From assembly GCA_022316685.1 (NCBI GenBank), contig JAKJHU010000057.1:2418001-2482000 (forward strand): a DNA stretch of 64,000 nucleotides, read 5' to 3'. Source of the stretch: Progne subis subis (Eukaryota; Chordata; Aves; Passeriformes; Hirundinidae). Shown here one piece after another: positions 38,501-50,500 of this stretch. Numbering within the stretch: position 1 is the first letter of the stretch; each line of letters begins with the position of its first letter. The notes below the pieces were generated by a model, which was given only the letters and a program-made list of their open reading frames with translations, was not told the DNA's origin and searched no databases. Made by a program: the position numbers and the translations under genes.

Positions 38501-41500
38501 TAGAAAATTTTACACTTGACATTTAAAAGTCCAATACAATTCAACTGCACCTCTGAAGATTATTTTCAAATATATCTAAGCACAGAAGTCTAAACAGCTT
38601 TAAGCTTCAAGCGCTAATGGTTAAACAGCTACATAAAGGGTACACCCAGAACATGAAAAAAATCTCAAGAAATCCTTCCTCTTCTAGAATATTTAATAGC
38701 CACTTTAGTTTCCCCAGAACCTGAGGTGACCACTTAAACTGTCTATCAGTCTAAGTGCCATAATTCAGATACCCCTAACATCACTAATCTACATCCTCTC
38801 GTTGTTGCTTATCAGTATTAAGTGAGCATATATGCTCATTTATTAGTGAGTATATCACCATCTTCTTTGGTTCATGCCTAAGCTTTTACAGGAACTTTAG
38901 ACCTTTCCCTATGAGAAGGTCATCTCTTTATTTTCACCTAAGTTAAATGATTTAAATCACCTAAGCTAATGATTAAACACCAAGACCTGTCCTGTTTAGT
39001 AGAGATAAAAGTGTGTTATAAGTTGCACACAATTAGCAAATTACAGCCCCCTAATCTGGAAATAAAGCTCTTAATACTGATGACTACAGTATGAGAAAGA
39101 TAGCAATATATTCCAATGCCACTGTTGAATAATATAATCTACAAGTATTCCAAGATTCTCATAAGGCTCATTTTTGGGCTTGGACATTGCCCTGTGTTCA
39201 TTTACACTAACTATTCCCCAAGTCTGCATGCAGTGCTCCCCACACAGAGGCATTACTCTGCAGTGAAACACCAACTAAAGCACTTTGTTTCAGGCTGGGC
39301 TGTCTCATTCATGCCTTGGGCATTACAGAGGTTGGGCAATACTGCTGTAGATGCCCCTGACCACACAAGACAAAAGTCTTTTGGTGTAAGTTCCTGTTAC
39401 AGGATGGGCACAACCTAACAAGGAGTCCTCAAAAAATTACTGCTATGAGGCAGGCACTGACTGACTTTGGGAAGGAAAGAATAGCAACTATCCAAGCTGT
39501 AGTGGAGCAGTTTTTATACCAGGGGCTAACACAGGCACTTGGAGCATTGCTGGACTGAGCAGAAGAGCTGCTGAAGAGCACGCAGAGCCTCTGATGGTTT
39601 ACTGGACTTAGGCAATCCACCTAGGAGAGAGAAAACAACTCATTCACTGGTTACAGACACCTCCACTCACACACAACTTCTCTTGAGAGAATTCTATTCT
39701 AGTAATTTTATTCAGCGATAAATCTCTGCTTTCTCCTTTTGCACAGATTAACTTGGCATTATCTCCCAGCCTCAGGTAATCCTCTACCATGTATAATTGC
39801 TAACTGCCATTTTTAGAACAATGTAATTCATATGCATGAACACCTATGTGCATGAACACACATGTGTTTCTGTGGAAATGAAGCCAAGAGGAACAGAAAA
39901 CAACAAAAGCCCCATGACAAACATAAAGAGTCTCTTAACAACTGTATGTAGGACATCTTTGATTCAAAACTCTGCCAATATATGATACTTCAGTTACTCA
40001 TTCAGGCTATAGAAAGAGTTCCATCTTTCTATTCTCTGGGAAGAGATGTACCAGGCTGCTCATGGAATGGAGCTGTTTTCCCTTCCACACCCTACAAAAC
40101 TATGATGTTACCAAATGCTTTTCTTTGATCACTGAATCATTTTAAAACAGCATCAACCAGTCTCATCCAGAACAAGGGCTGCTCTTACAGTTTGTAAGAT
40201 TATGGCCTGTGAAGCTACAGAGATCTACATTCAAGTACAAATTAAAAAGTGACTTCTGCTCATAAATACAAGGGCTGATTGGCTCAGGGTCCAAAATGTT
40301 TGACTGTTTCAACAGATCAATTCTGCTACTCTTGTTCATTGACTTTTCCTAAACAGCTCACAATTCAAGAAAGTCCCAAGATCCTTTTCCTCGGCTAGTT
40401 ATTTTCATGGCACTTTACCAAAATTTTATATATTTTTATTACAAACACATACTCCCTTGCTTTGAAATTTCAAAGAGGATTCCTTCCCCTCCATTATGTG
40501 ATTCTCACTTCTCTTCAGACCACCTAAACATTTACAATCAATCAAGTACTTTAATGTAATTACAGCTTACTGCTGTTTCCATGACATTAAGCCCTCTGAA
40601 AATGAAAGCAGATTTCTACAAATAACCAAATACAAGGAGCAAGAAAGCTCAGTTTAAGAAACTTCTTAAAGTTTTTTCCCCCTTCATAGACTCATTTTCA
40701 GAAATCAGTTAGGTATAGCCCAAACAGGCAAAACTGATTCTGGGCTGACTTTGTGCATTTCTCTGAGAAATTTTGCAGTCTCTTGCTCTAAATGATTGCA
40801 GACCACCACAATCTAAAATGGAGTTACGACCCAGTCAAAAAAAAAAAAACAAAAAAAAAAACCAAAACAAAACCAAAAGAACCATAATCAAACAAAAAAA
40901 ACAAACAAAAAAATCCCCTCTGGTTTAATAAGAGACCCTACACCTTCTATATACCATGAGAAACTGATGTAACTTAAGTTTCCAGGAGCACAGCTCTATC
41001 TTACCTTATGAGACCATGAGGATTCACTCTGAGCCACTCCCTTCTCCTCCTCTTCTGTTCTGCTCCCAGATTTTCCAGTAGGAACACTAGACACATCCTT
41101 ATTTTGGGCAAAAGGATCTACGCTTTTCTGTAGTATCCTCCCTCCTCTGGCCCGATAGTCAGCCAGCATTCTGGCTAAGCTCTGGCTATCACGTAGATGT
41201 TCTGCTATTCTAGTATTAACCAGCTCATGGGAAGGTAAGATTTGGACAGCCTTGGCTTGGATACTCCCATTCCTCCCTTGTAGTCCAGAGAGATCCCGCA
41301 ACAATTGCTTCTTCCTTCTGCACTCCAACTCCTTGTACTCCTTATTGAGGAGAGGAGACCAATAAACTTGCTCAGGAAAGTATTCCCGGGCAGGGCATCT
41401 CATGCCCTTCTCAGTCAAAAGAAATGGTTCACGGAACATCAGTACTGGAGAAATGCAGAGAATGACATCTTTCAACTCCTGCTTAAATGCTGCAGAGTAA

Positions 41501-44500
41501 GTTTTGAGACGATCCTCAGACGAAGTTACCTCTTCTGTGACATATAAACCAGTATCATCCTGGAGAGGGTCTCTGAAGACTCTCATCTGACTCCTGGATT
41601 CCTGTAAATCATCTGCCTGTTGAAGAGGCACTAGTGCCTGGTTATCCAGAGTGGCCAAGTGCTGGTCAATGCCATGGAGGGGCAGTGGGGATGTTTCAGG
41701 TATTGCATGAGGTACAGAGCTGAACACTGGAAATGGTGACTCCACTTTGTGGTGCTCTTGCTGCTTGGAGGACACAGTTTCCAACTGACTGCTCTCTTGG
41801 TCACCTCTGTCAAATACACCTCTTGGGTCAGGCAAACTTACCTCATCAGAGGACACCGATTCAGAGATCACAGGCAGCTTTTCAGAGGATAGTTCAATGT
41901 CTTTGACTGCTGTGCTGAAGTCCTCACCATTGAAGAGGTTCTGCTGTTCATTTTCATCTACTGGCTCCTCAATAAGGGAGTGAAAGGAAGTGGTTTTGGT
42001 GAGAGTAGGGGGCATGGCAAACTCATCCATAAGAAATGAGATTTCCAGCTGGGAATGATAAGCCACACAGATCATGAAGATCAGAATCTCCTTCACACGA
42101 GCCAGCTCGTACTCTGCAGCACCACACAACTTGATAGTGCAACCCAGGTGCTGGGGACAGCCTTCAAAGAACATCAGGGGTTTTGTCTGATCTAGAATTA
42201 AAACATGGGAGTTAGGATGACAACTACAGTTAATCTGCTTTTGGATATCTCAAACACCCAAGAGACTGTAAAGGAGACTAAGAGCAAGGACAACCGTTAG
42301 CTGCAGAAATTCACAGTCCTGTACTGGAAAAACTTATTTTAGCAAGAAAAAAAAGCATTGGTTATAAATGTTCTCCTGTTTTATAAAACAGGCCATCATA
42401 AAGTCAAAGTGAAGGCCACATGGAACACCCTGACCTAAACAGAGTATTCTAAGATCACTGTAGACTCTGCACCAGTGGGCAAAAGAATCACCTCCCTCCC
42501 AGGCACATTTGCTCATCCTTACAAGTCAAAAGCCTATGACATTCTAAGGGCAATTTAAAGGCTGTAAGGGGCAATGAGGAAGTGTCAAGGGAATTGTTCA
42601 AGGACAGATTTGATTAAACTTGGAGCAAGTTGTTCTAGCACGAAGTCTAGCTCCTGCCATGGCAGAGAAGTTAGAACTAAATGATTTTTAAAGCCCCTTC
42701 CAAGCCAAATCTTTCTATGATTCTACAAAGAGATGCAAAGACTGCATCTCCATAAAGATCTGCATCCACAGCATTTATGTGTGCCAGCACCACTGGTAAC
42801 CTGTCAAGCAGCATTTCCTCCTTCCTTTGTAGACTCCCACTGCCTAGGGGAGTTACAGAGAAAAAGGAACCTTTCTTAAAGGTGCACAGTGACTGGACAT
42901 GGGGAAGTGTGCACAACTTGCAAGAAGGCAAATTTTGATTGGATTGGTTAAGGTAGGAGCAGATAATCTTTTGAAGTCCCTTCCAACACAGGCTGTTCTA
43001 TGATTCTCTTATTTCAATGCAGAAAAATTCTTTACAGTGAGGATGGTGCCCAGACAGGCTACAAAATCTCCGCTCTGCAATATTTTCAAGAGTTGTCTGA
43101 CAAAACCCTAAGAAATCTGATGCTGCATTGAAATGAATCCTTCCTGTTTTGAACAGGAAGCTGGACCAAACAAACTACAGTATGTGGGAAGAGAAAAAAC
43201 AGTTTGGAAGAAAGAAATCAGTTAAATTAAAATATATAGAGTGTCTTTTCTTAGTAAGATCATGCTTTTCTCTACATAGGCAGTTCACTGTAGTTCCAAG
43301 AAGTAACAGAAATAAAATGAGTAGGATGACACATGATCATACCAGGAAGCCAACAGATCTATTTAAAAAAGAGCAAGGCATTCATCCTTTCACACATATA
43401 GGCTAAGGCACATCAAGCTTTACTCACCATTGGGCAACTGAAAAACTTGCATATAAAATTTATGACAGGTCCCCAGCTGCGGTTTGGTCAACAGTTGATC
43501 CATTGACATCACTAAGTCTCCCTGGGTCATTCGACTTACCCGGTCTAACACTTGCTGTAAAAACGGAAAGAACAGTCAGAATCCACAATGCAAAGAGGAC
43601 ACTGGCATCCTTATCTTGCTCTTAACAAATCAAAAAACACCAGTGTAACCTACAAAACCTTTCACTGAGATGCGAACTCTCAACTAAACCCAATCCCACA
43701 AACACACATCCACAATATACAAGAATCTTAGAAACACAGTTGGGTAAATATTTCTGGTGAGATTGTGCCCTGCCTAGAACTTCTCACTTGACTAGATCCA
43801 GATACCTCCAGGAGGTGCAGTGCAGTCAGCATAATGCTGGCTCTGCCAGGAGCTCAACCAACTCCCACAGCTACTCTCTGTTTGGCTGTACTCTGCCTCC
43901 CAGGGACAGCGGCTCTCTGGCAAGAGCTGAGGACCCACACGTGCTTTGCTACAAATGGGTACCAGAGTCAACTAGAACTAAACCAGGCTACGAGGACCCA
44001 TCAAACAAGGACAAAGCACAGTAACTGTGAAGAGCTGAGGAAAAAGTAACAGATTTGCCTGTCTTACCTTCTTGGAAGGGAACATTTGGTTACAGAAGAA
44101 ATTAAGACAACTCTTGGCTTTCTCCAGCGAGTTTGCTACAAGGAGTCATTAGAAATCTACCACAAGGCCGAGTCTAACTCTGACCAGAAATGCTCACCGG
44201 CTTGAACGTTGATAACCAGAGTGATACCATGCTCTAAGAGCATGTCCTGGGCAATTCTGGACACAGTCTTCTCAACAAGGACCAAATTGGGCTGGACATC
44301 AACTATCCGCTGTACATAGTTCTTCAAGAACTCCCTTTCCTGCAGACAGGAACAAAGTATAGCAGCGAACTACTGCAAATCCATCTTGAAAATAAACCCA
44401 TTTCAGTGCTTAGTGTTACTTTTCACTTCATTTATGTACTGTCCTTTCCTATAAAACAGGGAAAACAGCTATCCAGAAAACACCATCAGTAGTCCACTGT

Positions 44501-47500
44501 GAACATTTTCCCACCCCCACAGCACACCATTAGTTTATCAGAAATATTCTATAAGCATTTCATAAAGAAAAGGTCTATATACTTCAGTGTTTTAGTATTT
44601 AAGACACATCCCTGCCCACAGGGGCAGGGCACCTGTTCCAAAGTGACATTTTCTAGTTCATCACTCCATTAGGTTGGTGGCTGTTCCATTTTTTCAAGCC
44701 TGACAAAAAATAACATGGGTGTGACCTAACCCTCACCTACACTAGCCAAATGTTTCTTCACACACCTAAACCTTGTCTAGCTCTAATACTGTGTAAGGAA
44801 CATACAGTTCAGAAGGTCTCAATAAAAACAGAGGTTTTCTAATATGCTGCACTGTGAGAATCAAAAGCTCACGTGTTCTCAGGACATGCAACTTGAGGAC
44901 AAAAACCCACAGTGCAAGGCTACAAGTTTGTTCTGTATTTCCTGCAGCAGCTCTCTTAGCTAGCTTACTAGAAGAGGAAAGTTCTCTCTTTCCCATGCAA
45001 TCTCACTCATTCAACTTCACCTTACACACTGAAAAAATTTGCAATGATCATGGGGTTATTTTAACCAAGAACAAAAGCATACTCTCACCTGAAGTACTAT
45101 AGGCTCTATGCAGGTAAATTTTGTTTCTTCTCGATAGAGGTACTCAATTGAGCATTTTAGCAGCAAAATTCTGGGATTTTTTAAGCAAGAGTTCATCTAA
45201 AAAAAGACATAAAAATACAAATGCCTGGAGAGGAGGAAGTACACAAGAAAGAGAGACAGACTTCCTATGATTGGTCCCTGCTACCCCATGTCCCTTGAAA
45301 GTGTCTCAGCTATCACCCCCTGCGGACCCAACCACACATTCTGCCTTTGTCTGAAGTTGTTACACCCAGCTGTTGGAATTCCACAGGTACTGCCCATAAG
45401 CAGGCAATGCTAGAGACGATTTCCAGTCACTGCTAAGAGCCCCAGAGTCTTGATACACTTGATTCATGCAGTTCACTTCTGTCTTGCCCTCCTGCATTAA
45501 AGACACATTTTGCTAAACTAAGTCAAAACCACCAATGTCTTCTGGCTAAAAGTTGGGGTAATTATTAGATGCCTCATGTTGTGGTAGGGGTAGAAAGGAT
45601 GTCTTTCTACACATGCATGAGGAGAGTTTCTCCTCCAAAATCTCTGAGCTAGAAAACAAAATAGCTTGGAAAAGAAATGCTTTAAAAGCCATTCTTGTTT
45701 TGGGGCTCAAAGCAGAGAAAGTTCAGAAACCTCCTAGGTGGTGAGAGAAGCTTCCTGACACAAAAAGCAAGTCAGAGCACCCTTGTTTCCACCACATGCA
45801 CTACAGTAAGATTAATCAAGCTGCATTACCTTTTTGTGTGCAACATTCTTAGTGCAAACAAATCCATTCACCACCATGGAGTCAAATTTCTTTCCACCAG
45901 GAATCTAGCAAAGCAAAGAACATTTTTAGAACTGTCAAACACTCCCACATCTTGTAGTGCAGTAAAGTTAATACACAGAATACCTATTGTAGGTGATGTA
46001 CAAACTTTAGCTACACCCTCAATTATCAGGTGAAAGATCAGATACAGTTATGCTGGACACATAAGTCTTTCCCTTTAAAGCCTGGCAAACATGAAAACAA
46101 GTACTGAGTTCTAGGATTTCTATACCCCTCCCAAGAGATGCTTATTTGTTAAACCAATATACTCCAGCACACAACAAGGGAACTTAATTTTGATAGGCCA
46201 TGAGGAGCATACACCTTTGCACACGCCATTTCTATTAGCAACAAACAAACCATAAGGAAAGGGGGGAAAAAATATAAAATAAAGAAAGAAAACAAAAAAA
46301 CCCTCTACCTATCAAGTGAACACATCAAACAGTTGACAGGTGTGCCTGAAGTCACAAGCAATCCCAGGCATAATAAACAGTATGAAACAGGTTTCTGAAT
46401 AACATGTTTCAGAGGACATTCATATTACCAGCATGTGAAAATAGCAGAGCTTTCACCTCTGAACAACTGGTCTTTGAACTGGAGTTTCAGGAGAAGCAGG
46501 AACAAGTGGTGCTGCCTGAAGAGATGCCACTCTACCACCAGAATCATAAGGGTCTCCTTAAATCTCATACAGCTTTCAAACAAGAGCACTGCTGAGTTGA
46601 ATTTGGCCAAAGAAAACTAAGCCCAAATCTTCAGTCCTCAGTCACACTAACTCCTTGAATGTTATTTTCACATCAGACTCTCACAAGGAAGTTTGCATGC
46701 CAGAACTCCAGACTTACAGTTGAACAGTGTCAACACTGGGCCATCTGGCAGAACTGGATACGCCACTCCATAACAATTAAGTTTTCCTCTTGAAGAAAGT
46801 CATTGTACTTAGCATGGGAGTTGAATCCTCCATAAGGGATAGGTACAGGGCAACAGACTGCTGCACCACGTCCTGCAAGCTACTTATCCAGCATTTGGTA
46901 TATCTCCAATTCAAGCCCAAAACAAGCAGAAACCCAAAAATGAACCAAGTCATTACAGAGGTGTTACTCTTTGCTACCTTCTGCAGCCTACAGCCTGAAA
47001 GAAGTCAGCCTCAGTGCATTAAAGAACTTTCCACAGCATACCAGGTTCCCTCTGTGCAACTTTTTCTAGAACCCCACCTTATTCAAAGGCCAAGTCAGGC
47101 AATTACAGAACTGAATACGCTGGGGGCAGTGGAAAAAGAACTATTCCCTTCGAACAAGGGGACTGCCAACAGCTGCACCCTTTTGTTTCCCTACATCCAC
47201 TGCTTGAAGATTACTTTTTTGATGTGGACAAACTGGCGGATATCCATGTCATCATCTCTCCTCTTGACATCTGGCCGCACTGTTTGAACCACCTGGCAGA
47301 CCACGGGTACAATAATATCCCTCCAGGACAGTGACAGGGACTCGTTGTACAGAAGCTGCTGAAGCAGTGCCATCATGTGGTTGTGATTAGCAGACCTATA
47401 AAAAAGGCAAAATAGATAGATTTCTCATTTTAAAAAGATAAAAATACAGTGCAGTGATTAGCTGAAGTCACATTTCAGAAGTAAATTTCTTAACATTTAC

Positions 47501-50500
47501 AATGCAGAAGTCCTCTGAAGGAACAGTTGCCTAAAATGTTATACAGTCAGCTCTGGTCCCATACTCAATATATAAACATCACAAGATTAAAAAAAACCAA
47601 CCAAAATGTACAGTAAAAATGCTGAATTCTTAATGCAAATTAGTTCCTTGTATTGCCTACTGCAGCTCAAGTCCCACTGAAAGTTGGTGGATTAGAGGGG
47701 CTTCAGAAATTGTTAAGATAAGCAAATTCCTTTTTCTACATGTGTCTTACAGCAGCCTTTCCATGGCTTGTTTCTCCCCATTCTCTTCTCTCAGCAGATC
47801 CAGACTGCTGTGGTGCCAGCCTAGGGGTGTGAATAAGAGTTCTTTGGACTTCTCCTCCACCCTCCTGTTGAATAACGACTCTGCAAGAGACAAACAAATC
47901 TTGTTAATATAAGGTCACAGTTAAATGCTTTTGTCTTTCTGAAAGGCTGCTTTGAGAAGGAAAGAATTTACTAAGACCTAAGTCTAGGCCTCCTGAAACA
48001 CTGCATTTAAAGTAGATGTCATGGTCCTCAGTTTGAGGGGGACTGACACTTTCAACCACTATATTGTGTAGTAACTCCTTAGACGTATTCTCTGTTTTGC
48101 AATACCAAAATTAGAGGTTATTTCAGCACAGTCTGTGCTTTGAAAGAGTTACTAGGTTATTTCCTGCACAGTTATTATGATATTATAGAGGCAAATTATA
48201 AACTTCCACATTGATATAATGGCTGACTATATTATAAGTCATTTATACTAGTAGTGTATAAATGTTCATCAAGCAAGTATGTAAGCCTTCAGAGTTCAAG
48301 CTTAAAACTCCTCAGTGTCAAGAAAAATCTTTGGGCAATAGTAACCCAAGGAGTTTTCAGGAGGAATACTGAAGAAAAAGACTCTTAAAAAACAACAACT
48401 AACTTCCCCCAGACCTTCACACACAACATTAGCTGTATAGAAGACTAATATAAGCTACATTGGTTTCCCACTTCCTTCTGCAAAAGCTCAGTTAAAAACT
48501 AAACACCAGTTTAATCCAAGACTTTATTGTTCAGGCTAGACAGACACTGGGGTTTCTCCCTCATTTCCTCCTCTTATGAACACATCAAAATCAATACTAT
48601 TAACTCAGAAGAAAAAATAGCCCACAAGTACATCTGGCCATGATACTGGAAAGCATGTGGGCTTAAAAACTCATAAATGCAAGTAATGGCTTTTCATTTC
48701 AGAAGTAGTGATGATGGTGGTGATGACAAGAAACCCAGAAAGATTTAAGAGAAGAAGCTTTAAGCTACTCTGTAGAAGCAGTGCAATTAATTGTATCACA
48801 TCTTCATTTGCTTGCACAGGAAGTTAAAAATCAGTTACATAAATTTGTTGGTGGAGAAACTGAACAGACTTGCCACTTATACTAGCTTTTAAAAAAAAGT
48901 AAAAGCTTTTCTTTGAGTCTTTTTGAATGCAGGAGTCTGAGAAGTGAAAGAAATTTAAGCTTGAAAGTGCATTTGAAAAAAAGTCTTAAGTATCGTTTAT
49001 ACATCAGTTTTGCCACAAATAACTTTAGATTTACTGTCAAGTAAGTATTTTGAAAGGGTCAGTGCTTTATTAAAGGATTATTAAGGAATTTCCATCATAA
49101 TATTAAAAAACACACAACAGCAGCATTTGAAGTTTTTCCTTACCTTTAATGAAAGCGTCACTTATAGAGAACATCTGTTGCCCTCCGTTTTCAGGATTCA
49201 AGTACTCTGGAAGAAGAGAGAAGGATATAGGTGGAGATTAAAAAAAAAAAAAAAAAAAGACAGGTTACACTGGTGTGCCCATATAATTACAATGTACACG
49301 CCCACACCAGAAGAAGCAGCATTACTCATCTAAGTGTTTAGTCACCAATTTAGCAACAGCTCGGTGAGTGGTTAAGACAAGAATATCCTCTCGTTCTTGT
49401 TCTAACAAAAAATTCTACGATGACAAGAAAATAGTGCTTATTAACGTGAAGAAACAAAACAAACAAAGTAGACATGAACAAAGACTGAACTAAGAGTGCA
49501 CTTTTCCATCTGACACAGACCACCCTCTTCTGACCTGAAGACCTGAATACAAATGTGTTAAGATGTGATCAGACATCATGGGAATGGCCTCCTCATTCAG
49601 GTCTAAAAATGCAGCTTCAGAAACCATTTTCGTCACCCACTCTATTGAACCATCTCAGACTGAGGGAAAGACCAGCCATAAGGTTTATCTTATACAATGC
49701 AAGAAAAAGACAACAGCCTGGCTTTCAAGAGCTGAAAGTGTCAAGTCTAGAACAGTTCAAAGTGTTTTGAGGATTCCACGCTGACAGAGATGGACCCCAG
49801 AAACAAAGGAGAGCAAGAGGCAGACCACTTTACACATGGGAAATATAGTTAAAGCCCGGTGCTAATAATTCCAAGGTTGTGGACTCAATCCCTGTATGGG
49901 CATTCACTTAGAGTTGGATTTGACGGGTCCCTTCCAGTTCAGAACATTCTGTGATATCTGTGAAATAGAATGAAGCTCCACCTACTACCCTCATTTAGCT
50001 TGCTAGATCTCGACCTTTCATGCTGACTGGGTACAAAAAGCTTGTTTTCTCGAGAAGCCATTGTTGCGCCTTTAGCTGGCTCCTTACTTATACAGAAAGG
50101 GATTCTACAATGAGAAAACAAGAGCAGTAGCCCAACTGCTTATAAAGCACAACCACATGAAGTCCACAGTCAACTCCTGATCATCTTTCCTGACAATGCT
50201 CCAGACCCATCACAAACACAACACAAAGCCAGGCTGCTTTCAGACATCAACAGAAAGCTGACAGGACATAAACAATCACAAGGCTCTGAGAAGCAGCACT
50301 CAGGAGACGCCTTTCATGCCACCATTTTAAATATCTGAGCTTGTTTGCAAATGGACACTCAACAGAGGATAAGTGTACCAAAGGGAAGTTACAAGCCTCC
50401 TTTGTAGATTCCTGGTTATTTAAGATTCCTTTCATCTCTTGCTTAGTTTAAGAGTACAGCATTACAATAAACTACTGCTTGATAAAAGCTGGCTCACCCT

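Noticed and set aside
44060..44150. Possible extra PIKFYVE exon (open segment ending AAG before GTAAG)
   Set aside because: The reading has no counterpart in the known protein and W12 joins W13 directly.
46790..47287. 165-codon + strand frame
   Set aside because: Partly antisense to exon W9, whose codon constraint lengthens the opposite frame; the rest shows no similarity.
49848..49902. Functional tRNA-Ile gene
   Set aside because: The 5' half, acceptor stem and A box are degraded and it is fused to a CR1-like tail, so it is a SINE, not a working tRNA gene.
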